A DNA stretch of 64,000 nt from Planctomycetota bacterium (GTDB taxonomy: Bacteria > Planctomycetota > PUPC01 > JACPCR01): NCBI GenBank assembly GCA_016179685.1, contig JACPCR010000092.1:1-64000 (forward strand), in the 5' to 3' direction. Within the stretch, counting starts at the first letter, position 1, and the number at the start of each line of letters is the position of its first letter. Shown piece by piece: positions 26,347 through 35,514 of the stretch. The translations under genes were made by a program, and so were the position numbers. The notes under the pieces are model-generated. The model was not told the origin of the DNA. It saw nothing but the letters and a program-made list of their open reading frames with translations, and did no database searches.

Positions 26347-29300
26347 ATGAAAAGGCATTCGCACACCAGGAAGGAGGGCAGCGGAGTCGGCCTGTCCCTG
26401 GCCCTGTGGTTTGTGTCCTTCGTGTGTCTGGGCGAGGAGGGGCCAGCCGCACGGGCCCTCCGTCAAATCCCTCTGAATCACTGGCTGGGGTTGCCAGCGG
26501 AGAAGGCAGAAGAGGCCGCGGTGGAGACGGCCGGGTCATCCTATATCCCAGAAATCAAGGATCGTGAGACCCTTCGCAAGGTCCGCGAGGCGGTTCAGAA
26601 AGAAGCGGCGAAAGAATGGTTGCCCGCCCTGTCCGTTTACCAGGAACTGTCCACGTGCACTCGTGACGAATTGATTCCGTTGACTTCCAATCTTTACTGG
26701 CCCATTCGAGATTACGGTCTTTGGCGGCTGGCGCGTCTGGCCGAGGATGGCCGCCGACTGTACGTCGAAACCTACGATCCGGTTTCGCAGGTTCTCTGGG
26801 AGCGGGCCCGTACCACGGGCGATGCCGCCGGCATGTACCCCGTGGCGCAGCAGTACCTCTGCACCACTTACGGTCCCAAGGCCGTGGCTTGGCTGGCCAA
26901 TTGGTTTTTCGAGCGCGGCGACTTCGAGGCGAGCATCGCCCAATGGGAAAGGCTGGGTCGCTTCCTGCCCGAACGCTCCTTCGAAGACCTTTGGATGCCC
27001 ATCCAGCTTGCCGTCTGCTACCGGAAGCTGGGCAGGATGCGCGATTTTGAGCGAGCCGCCCGCCTGCTCAAGTTGAACCTGGGGGCGCAGGAACTGGTGC
27101 TGGGCGGCGAGCGCCGATCCTTGAAGGATTTCGTGCAGGAGATAGAGGAGATGGAGGGGCCGGCGCAAGAGGCGGGGGACCAGCCCGTTTTTGGTGGGTC
27201 GAACGCTCACCAGCATTCACTGGTTGGACCGGCCCGGGGAGAAGGCTGGGAAGGTTGTTTGTGGTCCGTTTCCTACCTGGAGGGAGGGATTCAGGCAGTC
27301 CGGGGGCCGCCGATCCGGGAACGACGCGGCGGCGAGCAGGTCGTTCAACTGGGGAGCGGGAGTGATCGGGGCAGTCCCGATGAGCTTCCCCTCATCTTTC
27401 CCTCGGTGCGGGCCGGGGTGGTCTATTACGCGGCGGGCGGCATCGTGGCGGCCCGGCATCTGGCGAACGGAGAGCTTCTCTGGACCTTCCCTCAGAGCAA
27501 GGGAGGCCGGCGCAGCGAGATGGAGGCCGGGTTGAAGGGGAGGATGGCGGCCTCCCCGACCCGGTCATCCTGGATTACCGTGCAGGGCGGGCGAGTCTGG
27601 GCCACGGTCCGTTCGCCCTGGCCGGGCAGTCCGAGGGATGAGAATGTTCTGGTATGCCTGGATGCGGGTGAGGGTACCAGGATTTGGGATCGTGGAGGCT
27701 CAGCGGACCCGGATGGAGTCATTTCGCAGGGTCGAATCGTGGGTTCGCCGGTGGTCCGAGGCGACCGCGTGTACGTGTGCCTCGTGACGGAGCAGGGCGC
27801 CTATCAATCGTTCCTGATGTGCCTGGACGCGGGCACCGGGGCCATGGTGTGGCAGACCTTCATCTGTCTCGCACGCCAGTCCGAGCGCGAATACTATTTC
27901 CGGCCGGGCTTCGACCTGTCATCCCTCCCGGCGGAAAGCGGCGGGATGATTTATGTTTCGACGAGCTTGGGTGTCGTGGCCGCCGTCCGGGGCGACACCG
28001 GGCAGATGGAATGGCTGGCCCGGTATGAGCGTCAGCCGTCGCGATCGGTGGAAAGGTCGCTGGGGTCAGAGGATGCCGGCACCTTCGCGTGGCAGGTGAA
28101 CGCGCCGATGGTGGCCGACGGATTGGTGTGGGTCACGCCGAGGGATACGGAACAGCTCCTCTGCTTTGACGCCCGGACCGGCCGGCTGCGGTGGAAGAAG
28201 CACGCGGATGAAAACGTGTACCTGCTGGGTTACCGGAAAGGAAAGCTCTATCTATCCGGGCCCCGCGTCTGCTGCCTGGACGCCTCGGACGGAACGGTGG
28301 TGAACAGGTCGGTGGAACTGGAGGGCGCCCCGGCGGGACTGGGGTTGGTGGGAGGCAACTTCGTCTACTGTCCGGGGCGTGACCGCTTGTATCAGGTCTT
28401 CACCGACAGCGGCAAACTGGGACACGCCCGGTCCTGGCCGGAGGGACGAGGCCCGGGACATCTGCTCCAGGTGGGGGACATTCTTCTGGTGGCCGGGGTC
28501 TCAAGACTGGAAGCCTATGCGGGCGAGGATTATTTCCAGCAGCAGCTTGAGCGTGTGCGTCTGAATCCAGGCGACATTTCCGGGCGGTTGACTTTGGGTT
28601 ACCTCCATTTCAGCCGAGGGGACTTGGAATCGGCGGCAGGGCATCTTCAAGAGGTTCTGGAGCTGGCGGCGCCGGAACTGAAGGTCCAGGGGCGGGCGGT
28701 GCACGCCGAGGCCCGGCAGCTTCTGTTTCGGGTTTACAGCCGCGTGGCGGAGGAGGCCGAGGAACGCGGCGAGGACGGGCCCGCGTCAGCGGCCTTCGAA
28801 AAAGCGCTCGAAATGGCGCCGGACGAAGAGTTAAAATTCCTAGGAACAATCAACCTGGCGGCTCACCGGGAGAGACGTGGGGACTCGATGGGTGCGGTTC
28901 GCCTCTACCAGGCGCTGATTACGGATTTTCGCGGGCTCAGGAGGGAGGAAGCGGGCCTGGATGTGGCCTCCGAAGTTTACGCGCAGGAGAGGATCGAGGA
29001 GGTTCTGAAGGAGGCGGGCAGGGCCTGCTACAGTGAGATCGAGCAGGAAGCACGGGGGCTCTTTCGCCAGGCGAGCCAGCAGGATTGGCGGGTTCGCTGC
29101 GAGGAGGTGAGGGCCCGCTACCCGAACAGCGAGGCGGCGCAGGAGGCGCTCTTGGTGCTCGGTTCCACGAGTCTGGAGAGAGGCGAGGCCATCGAGGCCT
29201 ACCGGTACTGGAGCGAGCTGGACCGCCTCGCGTCTGAAAAGGCCTCGGCGGTGGCCCGGGCGCATCTGGCCCTTTGTCTCGCGCGGCTCGGCCAGCCTGA

Positions 29301-31065
29301 CGAGGCCTTGAAGAGGTGCCGGGAGCTGGAACGAAGCCTGTCGAGCCGCCGTTTCCCGTTCCTGGGTCGCGAAACCAGCTTTGCCGAGTTCCAGAGTCGG
29401 CTTCGGTCCGAAATCGGAGTTCCTTCAGAAGAGGAGATGACCGTCCCGGGAGTCCCCGCCCGTGAGCGATGGCGGGCACGTACCCACGAGATGCGCATCC
29501 TCGGCCTGCTCGATGCTTTCGAAAGAAAGCTGCAACCGGGAGTGGCTGGCCGGTTCTTCGTCATGGCAGGCCCCGGGGGGGTCGAGTGCTGGGACGCGCA
29601 CACGGGGCAGCCGAGGTGGCTGTACCCGCGTCGGAAGCGGGAACAAGGCTGGCTGGGTATCCAAATCACGCCCGATCGCCTGGGTTTCATGCGCCAGGTG
29701 GGACGGGTGATCGATCAGCCCGCCCGGGAGGCGGGCTTGCAGCCCGGCGATGTCATCGTCCGGATCGGGACGTCGCCGATTGCCCCCGCACCCAACGCCA
29801 GGGCCGAGGACGATGTCCTGCGCCAGGCCCTGGCGAACAGTATCGTGGACGTCATCAAGCGGTCTCCGCAGGGCCGAGATTTGCCTATTGTGGTGGAACG
29901 CGGCGGCAAGAATGTTGTTCTCCAGGCAAGGCTCGAAGGAAGGCCCGAGGAAGTCTGGCTGGCAGGAATCACGGATAGCGTGGCGGTGATCGGCGCGAAT
30001 CGGACTCTCTTCGGGCTTGACGTCGAAAACGGCCGGCCCCTCTGGTCCCGTACCCTGCCGGACATGCAGGTTCCGGAAGACCCGGACCATCTTCGGGGAT
30101 TCGACTGGGAAGGACGCCTGACGTCTCTGGCGGAATCGGGGCCTCGCTCGTCGTTCCTGGGCCTCATGGCCATCCATTTCGGCGGCGGTCGATTGCGCGT
30201 GCTGGACACGAGAAAGGGGACTTTTTTGTGGGAGGCGGAATCGGACGGCCGGCTTCTAGAGCCGAGCATCCTTGCCGGAGAGATCGTCCTGAGCCTGGCC
30301 AGGATGGGCGACTCGAGCGGTGAAAGGGGTCCCGTCCGTCTGACCGCACGCGACTTGTGGACGGGACGGATTCAGTACGAGCTGAATCTGGGCTTGCCGT
30401 CGGGGAATTTGACCCGAAGCCTGGCCGTCTCCGGTCCCGACACCTTGTGTGTTCTGGCGGAGCAGGCCCTCGAGTGCCGGAGGCTGCGGACCGGGGCCTT
30501 GATGGGCAGCACGGCGACGAAGGGGCAGCGAGGCGAGATTCTGGCGGCCGGGGATGGCCTGGTGGCCATGATTTCTGGCCGGACGATACTCAGCGTCCAC
30601 GACGGGAAATCCGGCAGTCTGCTTTGGAAGCGGCATTCAGTGGAGGGGGCTGAATGGGCTTCTGTGTGCCGCACGGAGTCTTTGTATTCTCGCTCCAGGT
30701 ACGTGGTGGCCCAGGCTTCGACGGGCCGGATCGAAGGATTCGAGGCCTCCACCGGGCGTTCGGTCTGGCAGTATGATCCCGAATATCCGGAGAGAGAGAC
30801 GCCGTATGCGCTTCAGGCCGCCGCGGGTGTCATTCTTGCTGCCTGGCGGACGGGGGGAGGGGTGGATCCGGGAAAGGATGCCCCGGGGCCTGCGGCCACT
30901 CGCCTCACCCTGCTTAAAAACGCGACGGGCGACGTTTTCCAGGTGATTGATGTCCCAGGGTCGCTACAATTCACCCAGTGGGTCGGCAAGGCCCTGGTGG
31001 TATTCACGACCGAGGGGGTTTTTGGATACGAGGCGGAGGCCGTCGAGCGCGGCCCTCAACTTTAG
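26347..31065 (+). CDS. Giant secreted TPR / PQQ-propeller / PDZ protein
   Basis: A 1572-residue exported protein. The signal peptide is GVGLSLALWFVSFVCLGEE (about 13-31). Residues ~60-260 are helical and TPR-like. Residues ~330-720 hold PQQ blades (ENVLVCLDAGEGTRIWDRGG, LLCFDARTGRLRWKKHA). A second TPR/helical region lies at ~730-1050 (ISGRLTLGYLHFSRGDLESA, EEALLVLGSTSLERGEAIEA). A PDZ domain sits at ~1098-1200 (GWLGIQITPDRLGF; AGLQPGDVIVRIGTSPI), and a further PQQ region runs to the end (LFGLDVENGRPLWSR, ILSVHDGKSGSLLWKRH). No protease triad is visible with the PDZ. It looks like an envelope scaffold or signalling hub; function unknown. It is followed by the moxR operon after 229 bp. Confidence 0.85.
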   Translation: MKRHSHTRKEGSGVGLSLALWFVSFVCLGEEGPAARALRQIPLNHWLGLPAEKAEEAAVETAGSSYIPEIKDRETLRKVREAVQKEAAKEWLPALSVYQELSTCTRDELIPLTSNLYWPIRDYGLWRLARLAEDGRRLYVETYDPVSQVLWERARTTGDAAGMYPVAQQYLCTTYGPKAVAWLANWFFERGDFEASIAQWERLGRFLPERSFEDLWMPIQLAVCYRKLGRMRDFERAARLLKLNLGAQELVLGGERRSLKDFVQEIEEMEGPAQEAGDQPVFGGSNAHQHSLVGPARGEGWEGCLWSVSYLEGGIQAVRGPPIRERRGGEQVVQLGSGSDRGSPDELPLIFPSVRAGVVYYAAGGIVAARHLANGELLWTFPQSKGGRRSEMEAGLKGRMAASPTRSSWITVQGGRVWATVRSPWPGSPRDENVLVCLDAGEGTRIWDRGGSADPDGVISQGRIVGSPVVRGDRVYVCLVTEQGAYQSFLMCLDAGTGAMVWQTFICLARQSEREYYFRPGFDLSSLPAESGGMIYVSTSLGVVAAVRGDTGQMEWLARYERQPSRSVERSLGSEDAGTFAWQVNAPMVADGLVWVTPRDTEQLLCFDARTGRLRWKKHADENVYLLGYRKGKLYLSGPRVCCLDASDGTVVNRSVELEGAPAGLGLVGGNFVYCPGRDRLYQVFTDSGKLGHARSWPEGRGPGHLLQVGDILLVAGVSRLEAYAGEDYFQQQLERVRLNPGDISGRLTLGYLHFSRGDLESAAGHLQEVLELAAPELKVQGRAVHAEARQLLFRVYSRVAEEAEERGEDGPASAAFEKALEMAPDEELKFLGTINLAAHRERRGDSMGAVRLYQALITDFRGLRREEAGLDVASEVYAQERIEEVLKEAGRACYSEIEQEARGLFRQASQQDWRVRCEEVRARYPNSEAAQEALLVLGSTSLERGEAIEAYRYWSELDRLASEKASAVARAHLALCLARLGQPDEALKRCRELERSLSSRRFPFLGRETSFAEFQSRLRSEIGVPSEEEMTVPGVPARERWRARTHEMRILGLLDAFERKLQPGVAGRFFVMAGPGGVECWDAHTGQPRWLYPRRKREQGWLGIQITPDRLGFMRQVGRVIDQPAREAGLQPGDVIVRIGTSPIAPAPNARAEDDVLRQALANSIVDVIKRSPQGRDLPIVVERGGKNVVLQARLEGRPEEVWLAGITDSVAVIGANRTLFGLDVENGRPLWSRTLPDMQVPEDPDHLRGFDWEGRLTSLAESGPRSSFLGLMAIHFGGGRLRVLDTRKGTFLWEAESDGRLLEPSILAGEIVLSLARMGDSSGERGPVRLTARDLWTGRIQYELNLGLPSGNLTRSLAVSGPDTLCVLAEQALECRRLRTGALMGSTATKGQRGEILAAGDGLVAMISGRTILSVHDGKSGSLLWKRHSVEGAEWASVCRTESLYSRSRYVVAQASTGRIEGFEASTGRSVWQYDPEYPERETPYALQAAAGVILAAWRTGGGVDPGKDAPGPAATRLTLLKNATGDVFQVIDVPGSLQFTQWVGKALVVFTTEGVFGYEAEAVERGPQL

Positions 31066-31088
31066 AGTCTCGGCGTATCATTTCTCCG

Positions 31089-31190
31089 CGCCCGCCTCCT
31101 TCCGAAGGGTTCCCTGCGGGAGGCGGGCGTCCGGTGGAGTTCTTTTGAAAGTGGATTTTCTCTGTTTTGTTGTGCCGCCCCGGGCGGCGA
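31089..31190. repeat. Hairpin and GC-palindrome element upstream of moxR
   Basis: CGCCCGCCTCC (31089-31099) and GGAGGCGGGCG (31119-31129) form perfect 11-bp arms; the loop GAAGGGTTCCCTGC resembles that of the 1734-1781 hairpin. Just downstream, TCTGTTTTGTTGTG leads into CCGCCCCGGGCGG, the element also seen at about 19455-19482. The hairpin may also end the upstream transcript, though a T-tract is absent. Confidence 0.5.
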
Positions 31191-31294
31191 CGGAAATGGG
31201 AGGGGCGGGGCTGGAGGCCACGGATGCCTGCCCCGCGGGCGCGCCCTTTCCGAAGCGCCGACCGTGGAAGGGCGGTGCGTGAGGAGTTTCGTCC

Positions 31295-32416
31295 ATGGCC
31301 CTGGAAGCCGAAAGCTCGATGTCAGAGGCAGAGCGCAGTGGGACTCCGGCGGCGCCGGAGGCATTGGTCGAGTCGGACATGGAAGCCGTTCGCCGGTTGC
31401 ACGACGGTTATCGCCGGATTCGGGATGAGCTGAACAAGGTCATTGTCGGACAGGCCGGCGTTCTGGATGACCTGCTCACGGCCCTGTTCTGCCGGGGGCA
31501 CTGCCTGCTGGTCGGTGTCCCGGGCCTGGCCAAGACGTTGATGATCAGCACCTTGGCCCGCACGTTGTCCCTGTCCTTCAATCGCATCCAATTCACGCCG
31601 GACCTGATGCCTGCGGACATCACCGGCACTGAAGTGATTCAGGAGGACAAGAGCACCGGTGAGCGGAGATTCAAGTTTCTCCGGGGTCCCATTTTTGCGC
31701 AGGTGATTTTGGCGGACGAGATCAACCGAACGCCGCCGAAGACGCAGGCGGCGCTCCTGGAGTCGATGCAGGAGCGGCAGGTGACCCTGGGTGGCGTGCG
31801 CTATGCGCTGGACGAGCCCTTCTTTGTACTGGCCACCCAGAATCCCATCGAGCAGGAGGGGACCTACCCGCTGCCGGAGGCCCAACTGGATCGTTTTATG
31901 TTCGAGACGCTGGTGGACTACCCGGAGGAAGAGGAGGAGATGAAGATCGTGAAGCTGACCACCTCAGCGTTGCGTACGGAGGTGCAGCCCGTGCTCGGGG
32001 CCGGAGAGATTCTCGGGCTTCAGGAAATTGTCCGGCGTGTGCCGATTTCCGACCACGTCATTCGGTACGCGTTGAAACTGGTACGGCTGACGCGGGTGGG
32101 GAAGGGTGACGTTCCGGAATTTGTGCGGCAGTCCGTGGCGTGGGGCGCGGGGCCCCGCGCGTCTCAATATCTGGTGCTGGGCGGGAAGGCTCGAGCGGTG
32201 CTGAGCGGAAGGTACTACGTGTCGTGTGACGACATTCGGGCCGTGGCCTTCCCGGTCCTTCGCCATCGCATCATCACCAATTTCAACGCGGAAGCCGAGG
32301 GTGTGACCTCGGACCGGATCATCGAGAGACTGATCGCTGAAATCCCGCGGGTCGATGCAGAGGTGGTTCACGATGGAAGACTCGCGGAAGTACTTAGATC
32401 CGAAAATCCTCGGTAA
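31295..32416 (+). CDS. MoxR-family AAA+ ATPase (first copy)
   Basis: A 373-residue AAA_3/MoxR ATPase, a chaperone family thought to mature or activate VWA-domain partners. Walker A is GVPGLAKT (74-81), followed by [18 protein letters not shown], Walker [10 protein letters not shown] and the sensor [20 protein letters not shown]. The C-terminal lid ends [16 protein letters not shown]. An N-terminal ~35-residue extension precedes the domain. It is the first gene of a long same-strand run; its stop overlaps the DUF58 gene. A paralogue lies at 52528-53565. Confidence 0.93.
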   Translation: MALEAESSMSEAERSGTPAAPEALVESDMEAVRRLHDGYRRIRDELNKVIVGQAGVLDDLLTALFCRGHCLLVGVPGLAKTLMISTLARTLSLSFNRIQFTPDLMPADITGTEVIQEDKSTGERRFKFLRGPIFAQVILADEINRTPPKTQAALLESMQERQVTLGGVRYALDEPFFVLATQNPIEQEGTYPLPEAQLDRFMFETLVDYPEEEEEMKIVKLTTSALRTEVQPVLGAGEILGLQEIVRRVPISDHVIRYALKLVRLTRVGKGDVPEFVRQSVAWGAGPRASQYLVLGGKARAVLSGRYYVSCDDIRAVAFPVLRHRIITNFNAEAEGVTSDRIIERLIAEIPRVDAEVVHDGRLAEVLRSENPR

Positions 32417-33266
32417 GGTCTCCCGGCTGGGCATCAAGGCTCGCCTGATCGTGGAAGGCTACATCTCCGGCCTGCACGAGAGCCCGTTCCACGGCTACAG
32501 CGTGGAATTCGCTCAACACCGCGAGTACGTGCCCGGAGACGACATCCGGGACGTGGACTGGAAGGTCTGGGCAAGGTCCGATCGATATTACATCAAGCAG
32601 TACGAGGAAGAGACGAATCTGAGGGCTTACCTCGTCGTGGACGTCAGCGAGTCCATGGCTTATCAGTCCGGCCTTCTGTCCAAGATGGACTATGCCTGTT
32701 ACGTGGCGGCTTCCCTGGCCTACCTCATGTTGCGGCAGCAGGACTCCGTGGGGCTCGTCCTTTTTGACGAGAAGGTGCGCCGTTTTGTGCGCGACTCGAG
32801 CCATCCGTCCCACTTGAAGGTGCTGCTGCAGGAACTCGAGCTGGCGACGCCGTCCAGCGGGACACACATGGAGCCCATCTTTCATGACTTGGCTGATCGG
32901 TTGCGCCGTAAGGGGCTGTTGATCGTGATTTCGGATCTCTTGACGGATCCGGAGCGGCTGCTGTTCGGCCTCGAGCATGTGCGACACCGACGGCACGAGG
33001 TCATCGTCTTTCATGTCCTAGACGAGGCGGAACGGACGTTTCCATTTGAGGAGATGACGCTGTTCGAGGGGATGGAGAACGGCCCGAGATTGTTTACGGA
33101 ACCGTTGTCCCTCCGCCAGGCCTACCTGGCCGAACTGGAAAGCTTCATCGGCAAGGTCAGGCGGGGCTGCAGGGAGAACCGCATCGATTACGTTCCGCTG
33201 AGCACGTCCGATCCCCTGGACATTGCCCTAAGCAGTTATCTGGCCAATCGTCTGGCCCGGAGTTGA
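32373..33266 (+). CDS. DUF58 (VWA-like) protein
   Basis: A 297-residue cytoplasmic DUF58 protein. The signature [19 protein letters not shown] followed by [11 protein letters not shown] is present, then a VWA-like fold with metal site DVSESM (DxSxS). DUF58 proteins are the usual direct neighbours and presumed clients of MoxR ATPases. I chose the ATG at 32373 with GAGGTGG upstream; it overlaps the end of moxR by 44 nt. It lacks the N-terminal membrane segments that some DUF58 proteins have. Confidence 0.93.
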   Translation: MEDSRKYLDPKILGKVSRLGIKARLIVEGYISGLHESPFHGYSVEFAQHREYVPGDDIRDVDWKVWARSDRYYIKQYEEETNLRAYLVVDVSESMAYQSGLLSKMDYACYVAASLAYLMLRQQDSVGLVLFDEKVRRFVRDSSHPSHLKVLLQELELATPSSGTHMEPIFHDLADRLRRKGLLIVISDLLTDPERLLFGLEHVRHRRHEVIVFHVLDEAERTFPFEEMTLFEGMENGPRLFTEPLSLRQAYLAELESFIGKVRRGCRENRIDYVPLSTSDPLDIALSSYLANRLARS

Positions 33267-33317
33267 AGGGGAGCGGGCCTGCCGCCTTCCAAAAATGTTG
33301 CTTGTCGAGGTCGTGCC

Positions 33318-35501
33318 GTGTTTGCGCAACCGCTACTGCTGCTCGGCGTTATTCTGGGTGCGGCGCCGATCCTGATTCACCTGCTGAATCGGCGCCGGTT
33401 TCGCACCGTGGCGTGGGCGGCGATGAAATTTCTCCTCGAGTCACAAAGGAAGAACAATCGGCGCATCCGCTTCCAGCACCTGCTGCTGCTGATCCTGCGG
33501 ACGCTCATCCTGGTCCTCGTTCCACTGGCGATGGCCCGGCCGAGAATCGCCCCGGAGACTCTGGCCGCCGTGGCGGCGTCATCACCGGCCCGGCACGTGC
33601 TCCTCTTGCTCGATCACTCGTTCAGCATGAGTTGCCAGAGCGGCGGGCGGTCACCTTTTGACGAGGGCCGGTTCGCCGCCAAGGCCATCGTGGACTCTCT
33701 GCGGGAAGGAGATAAGGTCGCCTTTTACCTCATCTCGGACACGGCCGAAGGTGTCGTTCGGGAACCTTCCTATCACTTGAGGGCGGTGTCCGCTGAGATC
33801 GAGTCTGCCGTGGTCTCGCACGGCGGAACGGATATTCCTGCAGCGCTGAAGGCAGCCGCCGAATTCATGCGCGACTCGTCCAGTCCCCAGCGCGAGGTCT
33901 ACTTGATCACGGACTTCCAAGAGGTCGGGTGGAAATTGAGCCAGGCGGCCCGGGACCCGGAATTTCTGCAGGCGGTGAGAGACCTGTCCAGAACCACGGA
34001 ACTGGTTTTCATCGACGTTGGACGGGAAATGACCGGCAATTTGGCCGTCACCGACATGCAGGTCGCACGGCGCTCCGTCTTGGTCGGTGAAATGACTCCA
34101 TTTGAAGTCACCGCCCGCAACTTCGGCTTCCAGGACGCGGGCAAGGCGGTCGTCTCTTTCTACGTGGATAACCGCAAACAGGGCTCCGCTGCAACCCGGA
34201 TACCGGCACGTGATGAGGTCCGCCTGCGCTTCCACTATCTCTTTCACGACCAGGATGCCCACGTGGTCACAGCTACCCTCGATCCCGATGAGTTGTCGCT
34301 GGATGATGAGCGGTTTCTTTCCGTCCATGCCCTGGCTGCCGTCCGTGTCCTTTGCGTCGATGGCCATCCGGACAGCGCCCAGGGTCAGGGAGAGGTTCGA
34401 TACATTAAGGCAGCCCTGGCCCCGGCGGGGTCGTCTTCGCCGTTTGTTCCCGAGGTCACCAGCCCATCCGGCCTCCGGCCCGCGTCGTTGCCGGAATCCA
34501 GCATCCTCATCATGGCCAATGTGGCACTGTTGACCCCGGACTCGCTGGATGCATTGGAGCATTTTGTACGGGAAGGCGGCGGGTTGGTGGTTTTCCTCGG
34601 AGATCGGGTGGATACTCGATTCTACAATGAAAAACTCTATCACGAGGGCCGGGGGCTGTTGCCGGCCCGGCTGGAGGAGACCGTGGAGAAGCGTGGGGAT
34701 GACGCGGCGACGCCCTTTGTGGAGCCCCGAGCCTTCGAACATCCCGTCCTTTCTCTGTTCCAGGGATTGCAGGCAACGACGCTGACCTCCGTCCTGGCGT
34801 GGAAATACACCCGGGTTTCGCTGCCTCCGGAAGGGAGCGAATCCACGGTCATCTGCCGTTACAGTTCGGGCGATCCAGCCCTCGTGGAAAGGCGATACGG
34901 CCTGGGGCGTACCCTCCTGGTCACGACCACCGGAGATGCGGATTGGACCAACTTGCCTCAAAAACCGGTATTCTTGCCGCTGGTCCATGAGATGGCCGGC
35001 TTCATGCTCCAAGGGGCGGACCCTCGGCGGAATCTTCGGTTGGGCGAGTCCTATCGGCGATTCCTGAAACCACCGGAATTCGGGGGCAAGTTCCAGGTCA
35101 CTCGCCTCGCTCAAGCCTCTGGAGACCCCCGTGTCGAGCCGGGCCGTGAAGAAAAACCGATGCCCATCGTCCCAGCTCCTCAGGGCCCCCATTTCGTTCT
35201 CCACTTCGGAGAGACTCGCCAGGCCGGTGTCTATCGGGTGGACCGTACCGACGTACCCGGAGGCGTGGATTATTTTGCGGTGAACGTTCCCGTGGAGGAG
35301 AGCGACCTCCAAAGGGTCACGGCGGACAGGATTCGCCAGACTTTTCCGGGTCTTCAATTCCGCTACGAGACTCAGGGATCGGTGTCCCGGCATGACGCGC
35401 AGCCGGTCGGCCAACCCCAAGAGCTTTGGAAGACGATTCTCGGTGCGGTGCTCATTCTTGTTTGCCTGGAATCGATCCTGGCTCACCGGTTCGGGCGATG
35501 A
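33318..35501 (+). CDS. BatA-type N-terminal membrane protein with VWA domain
   Basis: A 727-residue membrane protein. The N-terminal BatA/aerotolerance-type segment (LLLLGVILGAAPILIHLLNR, then RTVAWAAMKFLLESQRKN and a second helix LILRTLILVLVPLAMARP) is followed by a VWA domain with MIDAS DHSFSMS starting at D99. A central Ig-like region precedes a GATase-like stretch (LEHFVREGGGLVVFLGDRVD). A C-terminal helix ILVCLESILAHRF closes the protein. The start is GTG at 33318. The middle of the Aerotolerance operon in Bacteroides has the same N-terminal module. Its 3' end lies 13 bp before the next gene. Confidence 0.88.
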   Translation: MFAQPLLLLGVILGAAPILIHLLNRRRFRTVAWAAMKFLLESQRKNNRRIRFQHLLLLILRTLILVLVPLAMARPRIAPETLAAVAASSPARHVLLLLDHSFSMSCQSGGRSPFDEGRFAAKAIVDSLREGDKVAFYLISDTAEGVVREPSYHLRAVSAEIESAVVSHGGTDIPAALKAAAEFMRDSSSPQREVYLITDFQEVGWKLSQAARDPEFLQAVRDLSRTTELVFIDVGREMTGNLAVTDMQVARRSVLVGEMTPFEVTARNFGFQDAGKAVVSFYVDNRKQGSAATRIPARDEVRLRFHYLFHDQDAHVVTATLDPDELSLDDERFLSVHALAAVRVLCVDGHPDSAQGQGEVRYIKAALAPAGSSSPFVPEVTSPSGLRPASLPESSILIMANVALLTPDSLDALEHFVREGGGLVVFLGDRVDTRFYNEKLYHEGRGLLPARLEETVEKRGDDAATPFVEPRAFEHPVLSLFQGLQATTLTSVLAWKYTRVSLPPEGSESTVICRYSSGDPALVERRYGLGRTLLVTTTGDADWTNLPQKPVFLPLVHEMAGFMLQGADPRRNLRLGESYRRFLKPPEFGGKFQVTRLAQASGDPRVEPGREEKPMPIVPAPQGPHFVLHFGETRQAGVYRVDRTDVPGGVDYFAVNVPVEESDLQRVTADRIRQTFPGLQFRYETQGSVSRHDAQPVGQPQELWKTILGAVLILVCLESILAHRFGR

Positions 35502-35514
35502 GGGTTCCGCGGAC

